From Rhizoctonia solani (Eukaryota; Basidiomycota; Agaricomycetes; Cantharellales; Ceratobasidiaceae): a stretch of DNA of 64,000 nt. Shown here in pieces: positions 55,247-64,000 of the stretch. The stretch is from the NCBI RefSeq assembly GCF_016906535.1, contig NC_057372.1, positions 539,501 to 603,500 of the forward strand, read 5' to 3'. The notes beneath the pieces were generated by a model that ran no database searches, had not been told where the DNA came from, and was given only the letters and a program-made list of their open reading frames with translations. A program made the translations under genes and the position numbers. Numbering within the stretch: the stretch's first letter is position 1; each line of letters opens with the position of its first letter.

Positions 55247-56737
55247 ATGGCCACGCAATCGGCTGATGAAACTGTACTTGACCCGGCCACATCCCAATCC
55301 CTCGATGCGCCTATTGCGATACCATCCAACGACAATACGGTCTCGAATGAACTTTCCCCTGCTAAAGTCACGTCATCTCCACGGATTTCTATAATCCCTG
55401 TAAAGATCACGCACAACAGATACGCACGCATACACCAATTACCTCCTGAGATACTTGTCAGCGTCTTTCACTTTGACCTCGACGCGCATCCATACTCCAC
55501 CCACTCTTGCAGTATACCCAAGGGCAGGGTTTCGCGCATAGTCTTGCTGAGCTCTGTTTGCTCTCGCTGGCGAAACCTTGTCGTGGGATCAAAATCACTC
55601 TGGACGCGTATTGGTATCCCGCTGCATGGTTCCAGAAGTCTTGTGGCAATGTGCATAGCGCAGGCACAGGATGGACCGCTCGACATTGTAGCCATACAAC
55701 ATGAGAAAAAGGGAGCATGGAGGCACGCCGATGAAGTATGGAGAGGAGAACCGGCCCTTCAAGGTCATATGAAGAACATCCGCTCCCTGAGCCTGGTCAC
55801 GGACATCTCGCGGCCGATCCATTCTACAATCGAACGAATCCGTGGCGTTGATACCAAGGAGCTATGTAGTCTGCAAGAACTCTTTGTAGTCTTTGAGAGA
55901 AGAGAACTCCCGCGCCCGTACTCGGCTATTGTGGCGGCGCCCGGTAGGATACCCCTGGACCTTGAACCTTTCGCCGATCAGCTTCGTACTCTCTATCTAC
56001 AAAGAGTCAGTGTCAACTGGAGCAAATGTACATTCGATAGACTCTGTGTACTAAGGCTCGGGGATGTAGACACGCTAGACGCGATCGAACTGCGGCACAT
56101 CTTGGCGTCGAGCCCTGTGCTCCAAGTCCTGGACCTCGGAGGCACTCGCCTCGGGCCTCGTATGCCCAAACCCGAACCAGTAGTTCTACCGAATTTGAAC
56201 ATTCTACGCTTACTTTACCTCGACGAAGACTCGATCAGAACGATTATCGACGTGCTCGCACCAGGAACATACAACGTCGAGCTGTACATCTACGCCATGT
56301 CAGCAAAACAGACAGACACCGATGCCGTCAGTAATACTCCACACATATTTCGCGCTTTGGCACATAACATTACTGTTTTGGGGGTCGCGGTCCGTACGGA
56401 AACGCTGGATGAGCTCTTGGCTGCTGTCACCGTTGCACTCCCGAACCTTGTCACCCTACGCTTTGACAATTCCACGTTGTCCCAGGGGTTTACGACCAGT
56501 ATCGAGGCGATGGTCGAGAAATTCCCGCACACTAAAAAGATACGGATAGCGCATTCTATAGTGTCTGATGCCGAGGCGTTCAAGGGGATGCTTCAAAGAT
56601 GTTCTGTCGAGAGGTGCATCGAGCTCGTTGATATCTCAGTAGGTCCTTCTGCGAGCCGTGACGGGGGTGATGTTAGCACCACGTTGTGCGAGTGGATTCT
56701 AACTCACACCCCCAATGTATCGTTCCTGGATGGATGA
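55247..56737 (+). CDS. F-box/leucine-rich protein, intact second copy
   Basis: Single exon, 496 residues from MATQSADETVLD. The frame is open further upstream to 55100, but this Met matches the start of the first copy. F-box: IHQLPPEILVSVFHFDLD with the downstream LLSSVCSRWRNLVVGSKSLW. The rest holds irregular leucine-rich repeats (LRTLYLQRVSVNW, LQVLDLGGTRLG, NLNILRLLYLDED, NLVTLRFDNSTLS). Typical of the large F-box expansion of Agaricomycetes; presumed substrate receptor of an SCF ubiquitin ligase, target unknown. Lack of introns differs from neighbours. Confidence 0.85.
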   Translation: MATQSADETVLDPATSQSLDAPIAIPSNDNTVSNELSPAKVTSSPRISIIPVKITHNRYARIHQLPPEILVSVFHFDLDAHPYSTHSCSIPKGRVSRIVLLSSVCSRWRNLVVGSKSLWTRIGIPLHGSRSLVAMCIAQAQDGPLDIVAIQHEKKGAWRHADEVWRGEPALQGHMKNIRSLSLVTDISRPIHSTIERIRGVDTKELCSLQELFVVFERRELPRPYSAIVAAPGRIPLDLEPFADQLRTLYLQRVSVNWSKCTFDRLCVLRLGDVDTLDAIELRHILASSPVLQVLDLGGTRLGPRMPKPEPVVLPNLNILRLLYLDEDSIRTIIDVLAPGTYNVELYIYAMSAKQTDTDAVSNTPHIFRALAHNITVLGVAVRTETLDELLAAVTVALPNLVTLRFDNSTLSQGFTTSIEAMVEKFPHTKKIRIAHSIVSDAEAFKGMLQRCSVERCIELVDISVGPSASRDGGDVSTTLCEWILTHTPNVSFLDG

Positions 56738-57084
56738 CGATCGAGTTTGATTGTATACTGTAGCCGTCAAAATACGAGCAATATGTAGCCTCACACGACG
56801 TCGGTTTTGTTGTTCGAAATTTTTGCGATGTCATACGGCTAACTGGCCTTGGTTGTTCAGCTCCGACCTGTCTGTCACACTGTAGGGCTGAGCGCTATGT
56901 ACATGTATCTGGTTTACACGAGGCGTGCGACGTAAACGACTCGTAACTTACTCGAATGCCCGGTTGTTCGTATTTTTACGACTACAGCACATGCAACTTT
57001 CAAGTATATATGCGCCCATCTAGTATGTATAAAGTATTTCACATGCAAAGCCCATTTCCGTATATATGCGCACCGACCAAGAAC
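56738..57084. other. Convergent 3' intergenic
   Basis: 347 bp between convergent stops. Nothing seen. Confidence 0.5.
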
Positions 57085-58322
57085 CTACAGAGTCCTAACC
57101 GACCTCTCTCCACCCACGTCCTCCTCTGCATCACCCGTACAGCACAACTGAACCATCAGTCCTACGTCCACCTCTCCCAACCCAGCCTCAGTCGCCCAAG
57201 CACGCACGACGTTCTCGGGAGGCACATTCGCCTTTTCCTTGCTCCTCGGTCTTTTTTCCTGTTGCTCGCTGAGTTCTGGGAATAGACCTCTTTCGAACGC
57301 GGGCTTGGTTCGTTCTGCGTATTCGGATAAGAGGTTGCCCAAGTGTGCTAGTGCAGAGTCGCGTCGTTCGGCCTCGGGCGTGACTATGGTGGTGGTGGTG
57401 GTGGTGGTGGCTGAAGAAGAAGCGCAAAGGGCTCGTGCGAGGAGGGATAGAACTTGATGCGATGGTGTGCGGAGACGTACGGCGTGTAAAAGTGCCGAGA
57501 TGGCTTCTGTATAAACCAACAGTTTCAGAATTAAAACACTGTAGCCAATATGAAAGTAGAAAAAGGAGTACCATAGGGTCGACTGGCGAAGATGTATGCT
57601 TCTCCGGCGGTATAGCCCAGACCTGGATTATTCGTCCACTTGGTAACGTATATTAGTACACACAGAGCAGAATGCGGGGGGGATACTTACACGTGATCGG
57701 GATGCGTCGGCGAGTGCAAGGGCCGTGGACTTGTCGTTTAGTTTGATAGCGCACCGAAGGGCGGTATCGAGCAGTTCACGGTCGCGTGCTTCGTTCTTGG
57801 GCAACGTCCCATATGTGCCATTCGCGTTATCGCCAAGCACGGCAGGGTCGAGTTGGACCCCAGCGGCAAAGAGGATATGAAACGCGAGTATTTGGGCTTG
57901 TTTGTATGATCGTTGGAGGTACAGTCTCTGAACGGACCATTCTACAAGTTGTTTGTTCAGTCCATCATAAAATACTGAGTGGGTAGGAGTCCGACTTGCC
58001 AAGGTGCCGCGCGTCGAGTTTGGATAAATCGCCGGGTGGTTGGGCGGTCTCTACTTGGAACCACTATAGTCGGGCGTGGGGAGATGTCACCAAGGGTCGT
58101 CGTTGTCGTCAAGGGAGCAGAATCATGGAGGGAATTTAATCAAGGTATTAGTGTTTTGGAGGTTGGGAGTTGACGTACTCCGGGTGGCGTGACGACCGTC
58201 TCGGACGAGTAAGATTTCTTGCTCTCGTCAAACGCACGAGCGATCCTCGCCTCGCGCGAGGACATTTCGGGCTGATCGTCCTCTGGATCGGTGAGCTGCA
58301 AATCCGCAAAGGCATCGTCCAT
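57085..58322 (-). CDS. Hypothetical protein with TPR-like helical repeats
   Basis: Start MDDAFADLQLTDPEDDQPE at 58322, about four exons, stop at 57085. Exon 1 joins (CCCGGA, then GTACGT...AAGTAG) to RPPNHPAIYPNSTRGTLASRTP. Then FYDGLNKQLVEWSVQRLYLQRSYKQAQILAF, RDRELLDTALRCAIKLNDKSTALALAD, GLGYTAGEAYIFASRPYEAISALLHAV, all amphipathic helix pairs resembling tetratricopeptide repeats. A Thr run (SSATTTTTTTIV) is encoded by a GGT microsatellite at about 57388-57411. Family not identified by name; looks like a conserved basidiomycete protein. Cytosolic by absence of signals. Confidence 0.68.
57388..57411. repeat. GGT trinucleotide microsatellite in coding sequence
   Basis: About eight GGT units in a row, read on the minus strand as ACC codons for Thr. 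Likely length-polymorphic. Confidence 0.8.
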
Positions 58323-58577
58323 TGTCAACGCAATAAATATTGTCGGTCTTCTGGAGGCCAAAAAGAATGGGGGGGAGCAAATAGGTTATAGGAGACTCAG
58401 GGTTAATTTGAAATGAATGCGAGTTGTCATGTTGAGGCTGGTTTTGATATAGCTAAGCTCTGCGACGACCGCAGGTTACTCGCCGCCCAAGAAAAAAAAA
58501 CCGCAACTATCATTAATATTTTTCTCTCTTGCTCTCTCTCAGTCTCTACCACCTCCTCTCTTACATACTATCCGAGA

Positions 58578-60126
58578 ATGAAGTTGGGCCCGCTTTTACT
58601 GGCGGCTCCTGTAGTTTTTACTATGGCTGCTGCGGATCCGCGAGCGCACCCGACGGGCCTTGCCCTGCGCCGTCTCGAGCGATGGGAATTTCGAAGACAG
58701 GATGATCCAGTCGCGACTGCTACCACTCCCCCAGCAGGCGGAGGCGGCGGCGCGTCGGCATCCACACCGGCAACGTCGGCAACCAGAGAGACGACGAGTG
58801 CAGCGCCCACGACGAGCGCTGCTCCCGAAACAACGCCCACCACCTCTCAAGCACCGCCACCCACCACTACCACCACTCCCGCCAGGCCCACACAGCCCAC
58901 TACCACCTCCAATCCCGCCCAGCCGACGACCCCGACCACCGCGCCCACCTCGGCTGCTCCCGTGCCCACCACACCCACCACAACCACCCAGCAGCAGCAG
59001 CCCCAGACCAGTCCGACCCAGAACCAGAGTCAGAACCAGAACCAGAACCAGAACCAGACTCCGACTACCACCCAGGCTCCTGCCACCACAGCACAGCCCT
59101 CGACCACTGTCATCGAGTCTACGCCTCCTCCCACCACATCCGTCCTCAGCACCACAGACCAGCATGGAAACATCATCACACAGACTGTCATTGTTACCCC
59201 CAGTGTCGTCAGAGTCACAAAGGTCGCCACGCCCACCGCAGACCCATCCGAAAGCGGAAGCAAGGGAATGACCCAGTCCACCGTCATCGGTCTCGCCGTC
59301 ACGGGCAGTATCGCAGGCCTTTTGGTTATTCTCCTCATCGTTTGGAAACTCACAAACAAACGCTTTGCCGACCTTGAGGACACTGGTGGTATGTGTCTCT
59401 TTGTAAACTCTAAAACACCCACTCATATTTCATTCAGACGACGATGCCATCAAATGGCCTGAACTCCACAAGGACTCGGCAGCCATGACCCCCATCCCAG
59501 CCCGTCCTTCCACCAGAGCCACCGGGCGCGACGGAGACAACCTCGGCACCGACTTTGACGCCCAGTCTGCCGTCCACTCGACCACCGACTTGGCCTACCC
59601 ACCTTATTCCGACGACCCGGGCTACGGTACCCGTCCCGCGTATTATGACCCGTATGGGGGTGCCCCAGGTGCGACAAAGCCTTATCCATCCCCTCCCGGC
59701 TCCCACGATGGTGACCATAAAAACTGGGGTGGTCCAGCCGACGCGCAGTACTACGACGTCCCACGCGGCCCTAGTCCCGGTCCCAATGCCATTGCCCGTG
59801 GCATGAGTCCCGGTCCTAACATGGCCTATGCGACCGATCCCATTGGACGCGGCGCGAGCCCCGCTCCTCCCGTCATGGCCTATGCCGATCCCGTAGGCCG
59901 AACAGGCAGCCCTGGTCCTGGTGCATATGGCTATGGTGCTGCTGCCGCCGCTGGAGCCTACGCCCAGCCAGATCCCTACGGTGGTCGACACAGCCCTGGC
60001 CCCAACATGGCGTACGGCCAGGCCGATATCGACCCTTACGGTCGCCGATCACCGGGGCCCGGAGTCGCTTACAACAACTCGATCGGGCGCGTAGCTAGCC
60101 CAGGACCTAATGCTGGATATAGGTGA
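58578..60126 (+). CDS. Ser/Thr-rich single-pass membrane protein, Mid2/WSC-like sensor
   Basis: Two exons (58578-59388, 59438-60126), 499 residues. Signal peptide MKLGPLLLAAPVVFTMAAADP. Then a Thr/Ser/Pro-rich outer domain of about 190 residues, probably heavily O-mannosylated, with a Gln-Asn run from a 6-bp tandem repeat (about 59022-59056). One membrane helix, VIGLAVTGSIAGLLVILLIVW, followed by basic KLTNKR. The cytoplasmic tail has about seven units with an SPGP core and nearby YxxDP and GR. The layout is that of fungal cell-wall integrity sensors, but no WSC cysteine domain is present. Function as a sensor is inferred from architecture. Confidence 0.82.
59022..59056. repeat. CAGAAC hexamer repeat
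   Basis: Imperfect tandem AACCAG/AGTCAG units coding Asn-Gln/Ser-Gln. Probably variable between strains. Confidence 0.75.
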
Positions 60127-61400
60127 ACATAGCCAAGGACTATTGATCTATTTTCTCTACGGTGTATATTCCCATATGACCCATGATGAATTAGCGTACA
60201 CCTTATCCATTCGTTACTAGTTTAAAGTCACTCGTTTGCAGTCTCCCTTGCCCCTCCCCTCGTCCTCTCGTCTCTTTTCCCTTTTTCTCCTTTTTCTCTT
60301 TTGCTCGATCCAATCGTCTGTTGTGCATGCCATGGTGTTTTGTTCCCCTTGATAGAGAATTGGCCGGACTCGATTCGCGTCCGTTTTTTTTTTCCCCCAA
60401 AACCTCCCTTGTTGACCGGACGCCGGAAATATAGTATTGTGTAGCAATTTCTCCGTTTTTCTTTGCGTTTTTTTTTCTTGATGCGATATCCATCCGTTTC
60501 GTTACGTATGTTTTTTGGGTGCTATGGACACTGCCTATCCAGAGTCGGGCGCCGCGTGGGGCCGTGCGTGTGTGAGTGCGTACCAATTGGTGTGGTATGA
60601 GGGGGGGGTGCGTATGATGCGGGCGCAACGTAGAATTGGGATTTTCAGATATCGGTACCGGGTATTTGGTTTTGCACTGCTGGACTGGGGAACCTAAGCG
60701 TACCATGCGTGCTATTGAGTACCCCGTACGGTGTGCACATACGATAACCTTGATACACTCGCGAATACTCAACGGGCACAGTGAGTAAAATTACACAATA
60801 CAATAGAAGATGGCTATATATATGCATAGCATGAAAAAGTATATACGACTGGGAAGTTTAAGTATAAAGTAGTGTTCACATGTTCTATATTAGGAACACG
60901 CGCAGCAGTTGGTGTCACTGTCGGTAACCTAAAGCAGGATAGCTGTGTGGGTGATCCTTTATCGTATCGGCAACACGAACTCGTACCTCGACCATACTAT
61001 AATATGGACTTTTCAGCTTGACTTGTCCTAGCTAACCCATTAGCAATGCTAGCTCTCTATAACTAGCTCTCCCAAGGCAAGAACACACTGATTGAACATT
61101 CAGTAAGATGTTGTCGAGTGCTCTAGATGGGACATTGAATAATTGAATCAAGTGGCTCTGATTATATGCTCTTGTGGGTACAAGTACCGGCAGGAGCTAG
61201 AGATGCGAGGAGTAACTTGGATTTGACTAGTACTCCTATAGTCAGCATATGTTATACGAGACAGGATCCCAAGTAACATTATGGCGAGTTGATTATAAAC
61301 AGACTCAAGCGCACTTCCCGTCCAACCCAGTTAAACAGGACATCTAAAATGGATTTCCCATAGTTAATTAGGTTCCACATCCTTATATCGCAACCTTCCC
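60127..61400. other. 1.3 kb intergenic, no gene recognised
   Basis: Pyrimidine-rich stretch near 60240-60310 and T-runs near 60384 and 60467. Long minus ORF 60203-60772 has low-complexity Lys/Arg/Glu composition from the pyrimidine-rich plus strand and is not convincing. Confidence 0.5.
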
Positions 61401-61776
61401 CTATGACAAGACGAATGTGTTGTGTATATCAAGCTCGTCATTTTCCCGGACTTTCGTTAGGACCATCGTCGCCCCCATCGAATACATACTCGGGTAGACG
61501 AATCGGTCAGCTCGAGGAGGAAGATCGGCTATTCTAAACTCTGAAAAATCGCCCTCCTCGAGCGATCTGGGATACTTTCCTTTAGGTGCTTGCTACAAGC
61601 GGATTTAGTATACTATCGATGTCCAACTCAGTATGTGACCCGAGTGGCTCCAAGTCGCCTGGTATGCGCGTCACTTCACATTCAACGGCGTGAAACTCTG
61701 ATATGAACTTTGCCTCGTTTAGCTGGGCTGCGGATCCTCGCTCAATGCGATCTAAATCAAGGTAGGCATAAACCAT
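61401..61776 (-). pseudogene. Gene fragment with a frameshift, family unknown
   Basis: From 61776: AYLDLDRIERGSAAQLNEAK ... DIDSILNPLV reads as protein up to about 61600. A second, equally protein-like stretch (APKGKYPRSLEEGDFSEFRI ... SMYSMGATMVLTKV) continues one frame over to a TAG at 61401-61403. A 1- or 2-base indel at about 61592-61600 separates them. CAACAG just before the start looks like an acceptor, so this may be a terminal exon whose upstream part is lost; SDR sequence follows within 155 bp. No family recognised. Confidence 0.5.
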
Positions 61777-61930
61777 TCCTGTTGATTTCGTAAACGTAAA
61801 CGGCCCATTTCCTTATTGTGGCTAGGTGCTAATGTGCCGCAGGCTACTAAGATATACACCCACTCTTATAATTGCCTTTTTCGCAAATACCTATAATGCA
61901 TTCTTCATAAACGTCCAATACAACATCAAG

Positions 61931-62984
61931 CTATCCCCTCCCTACAAAGGGCATTGTGGTAGCCATAATGTTCATGAACAAAACAGTGACATTCAGTGGC
62001 AAGTTGGCTATATGCAGTATCGCGTCGGCAACATGCTGGACGTCAATCGAGCCTTCAACCACGTTTTGTCCGTTGGGCTGAAGCTGACCCGTCGGACCAT
62101 GATCAGCCACCATCTGTGTTTGAGCATTGCCTTTGATAAACAGAAAATCAGAGTCTCGTTAGTAATATCGTTGGTTGAACGCACCGATGTCTATCTGCGT
62201 GCATGCAATGTCAAAGTTTCGCCCATCCAAGGATATAGACTTTGTTAAGCCCGTTATGGCGTGTTTTGATGTAGTATACGCCACAGCCATTGGACGAGGG
62301 GCGTAAGCTGCTATACTCCCGTTGTTGATTATTCTAAAGAACGGTAGTCAGAGTCGAGAGCTAGCTTGTACTGTGCCTTGGCACTACGGACCTTCCACCT
62401 CGAGGCGTCTGGGTTTTGAACACTTTGAAAGCCTCTCGTGTGAAAATAAATGCGCTCGTCAAATTCACATCTATGACTCTTCTAAAATCTTGAACCGGGA
62501 TGTCTTCAATAGGAACTGCAGGTAAGGATATACCTGCGTTCTAGAGACGGAGGAAATGCGTTAATCAGGAACCGTGGTTCCATAACGTAGCAGCCTAGGG
62601 TCAGAACGTAGCTCACGTTGAACAAGATATCTACCCTCCCTAGTGTCGTATGTAAGGAGAGTATTGAATATTGTAAATCGCACAATACGCACCAAACTTT
62701 TTGACAGCTTCCTCAAATACTTTTGCGGCAAACACCTCATCCGTCACATCTCCTGGGGTGACCAAAGTTTCAGATGGGCACTCTTGAGCTGTTGCGTTTA
62801 GCTCGGCCTCCCGTCGTGCCACTAATACTACACGGTATCCTGCCTTGGACAGCGTGATGGAAGTAGCCTTTCCGATACCTATGCCCGCATCAATTGGTCT
62901 GCCTCGCATAACGATAGCGCGAGTTCACGTACCAGATGAAGCTCCGGTCACAACTGCAACTTTCCCTAAAGTCGGCGAGGCCAT
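61931..62984 (-). CDS. Short-chain dehydrogenase/reductase
   Basis: About five exons from [18 protein letters not shown] (62984) to the end [12 protein letters not shown] (61931). Rossmann motif TGASSGIGKAT is split by an intron. Then [66 protein letters not shown] with the Ser-Tyr-Lys active site, and [20 protein letters not shown]. Classical NAD(P)-dependent SDR of about 270 residues, no transit peptide. Substrate cannot be told. Intron joins such as GGR-IINN keep the frame. Confidence 0.88.
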
Positions 62985-63623
62985 GGCTGGGGTATGAGTG
63001 TGTATATTCCTGCTGCCTAATCGTGGCGCTTTATAGACTGAGTACTCCCGGATTTCGGCCCGACTTCCGATTTGTGGCTCTTATAACATAAGCCCTTCTT
63101 TAGAGTGGCTAGGATTGGATAACAGCCCTGCTGACCAACGTGTCTCAGTTACTGCGCCCTGTGCGATTTTGGCTGCGGGTACGGCTTCGGTCGCCCGAAA
63201 ATTGCATAGCCAAGGGCTGAAGATGGGTTTTATTCATTTAACTGGAGCTTGGCGTGCGAAGTTGTTTGGCCTTGAAGGTCACAACCCCGAGAAACACCTC
63301 CAGATTATTGTGTGTATGCACGATACGATCATCTATGTCCACCATACAGTGGAACTTCAGCTTACGATGGAGCGAAAATAAAATCATAAAAGTGGCACAC
63401 GCACACTAATGAGTGCGAGAGGTTTCGTTGACGGCGCCGCGTGCCGCGCGGCCGCGCTCTAGCTTGCCAACGCTTACAACATGCTGTGAATCATCACGGC
63501 ATTATCTGTAGCAATACATTTAGCCTTCTCGATTAAAAGCTAGCCTCTTTCCTGTCGACTACCAGTTAGATTGAAGCCCCATATAAAACTCTCTAAGACA
63601 CATACCACTACCCGCAACCCGCC
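62985..63623. promoter_or_regulatory. Divergent promoter region, SDR / CYSTM
   Basis: 639 bp between divergent starts. A plus ORF at 63115-63381 has no recognisable features. No specific site. Confidence 0.4.
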
Positions 63624-64000
63624 ATGAACTCTCCTAGTGTCTCAGTGCAACCGACTGCTGCTCCTCGCATGCGTATGTAGCCAGCAGTTTGTAAAATTCA
63701 TGCTAAATATCCCCTAGAAATGACCATCGAGCAGGCTCAAGCCAGCGAGAGGCAAGAGAGCGAAAACCTGGCCTCTCGTACAAGAGGCGGTGGTGCAGGT
63801 TCGTACTGATATCATTCTGCTTTCAACTACACAATCAAGCTCACCGAGGCCTTTTTAGCCAAGGCATGTTTGATAGGTGCTCTTTCTTGCTTCTTGTGCT
63901 GTGAGGTTCGTCTACCTATTCATCGTTACCCTAGCAATGGTAGAACTAATTAGTGTCTATTTAATCCAGTGCATGGAGTGCTGCTGCGATTGCGTTGCGA
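63624..64000 (+). CDS. CYSTM-like small cysteine-rich membrane protein (partial)
   Basis: Exons 63624-63672, 63718-63798, 63859-63905, 63970 to the window end. Reads MNSPSVSVQPTAAPRM, then MTIEQAQASERQESENLASR, a Gly run, and AKACLIGALSCFLCCECMECCCDCVA. The hydrophobic helix packed with Cys at the C-terminus is the CYSTM plan of small stress-linked membrane proteins in eukaryotes. The gene continues past the window, so its stop is not seen. Exon joins are in frame and give the Cys-rich helix only in this reading. Confidence 0.65.

Noticed and set aside
58596..59426. 276-codon minus-strand ORF (Gly/Arg/Ser-rich)
   Set aside because: It is the antisense of the Thr/Pro-rich repeats of the sensor-like gene; the plus frame has signal peptide, membrane helix and a clean splice.
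59434..59991. 185-codon minus-strand ORF
   Set aside because: Antisense of the SPGP repeat tail; composition follows the repeats, no independent domain.
60203..60772. 189-codon minus-strand ORF
   Set aside because: Low-complexity Lys/Arg/Glu sequence from a pyrimidine-rich stretch, no motif or splice support.
1..64000. CRISPR arrays, bacterial operons, tRNA or rRNA genes
   Set aside because: Intron-rich eukaryotic DNA; no regularly spaced repeats, no cloverleaf or rRNA sequence noticed by eye. A tRNA scan was not possible.

Overview
The window is nuclear DNA of a filamentous basidiomycete, most likely an Agaricomycete. Almost every gene is cut by many short GT-AG introns (about 45-70 nt). 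The families present (DUF7918 proteins, F-box/leucine-rich proteins, a fungal-type divergent G-alpha, SPX-VTC polyphosphate polymerase, Atg22, neutral trehalase) are typical of that group. Rhizoctonia or a relative is plausible, but this is inference only.

Left part, 1-8.56 kb, is a transposon graveyard. It holds the 3' end of a Ty3/gypsy chromodomain element with its 445-bp LTR, a block of four solo LTRs inserted into one another (their 5-bp target duplications can be read), and a truncated LINE with reverse transcriptase and RNase H. Both retrotransposon reading frames carry CpG-to-TpG type damage. CpG depletion stops abruptly inside the LINE near 7.1 kb.

Middle part, 9.98-52.7 kb, is a gene-dense housekeeping region. 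In order: vtc4 (+); a small unknown protein (-); F-actin capping protein beta (+); a DUF7918 protein (-); PPIL3-type cyclophilin (-); divergent G-alpha (+); a mitochondrial-type DEAD-box helicase (-); tan1 tRNA acetylation adaptor (+); atg22 vacuolar effluxer (-); neutral trehalase (-); a peroxiredoxin-like-2 domain protein (+); tif6/eIF6 (-); xrn1 5'-3' exoribonuclease (-); a LEU5-like mitochondrial CoA carrier (-); two tandem DUF7918 proteins (+); and GMP synthase (+).

Right part, 53-64 kb, is more lineage-specific. It has a tandem F-box pair (first copy broken, second intact), an unknown helical-repeat protein (-), a Ser/Thr-rich single-pass cell-wall sensor-like protein (+), a broken gene fragment (-), a short-chain dehydrogenase (-), and the start of a small CYSTM-type protein (+) that runs off the window.

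No operon or dedicated pathway cluster is visible. Loose functional links exist: polyphosphate storage in the vacuole and vacuolar amino-acid efflux (vtc4, atg22), trehalose mobilisation, and RNA metabolism (xrn1, tif6, tan1, DEAD-box). The most notable observations are the stratified solo-LTR nest, the CpG boundary in the LINE, the DVGGA G3 box of the G-alpha, reading-frame breaks in the xrn1 catalytic core, start-codon-proximal mini-exons in several genes, and the DUF7918 paralogs ending in a SUMO-interaction-like motif.
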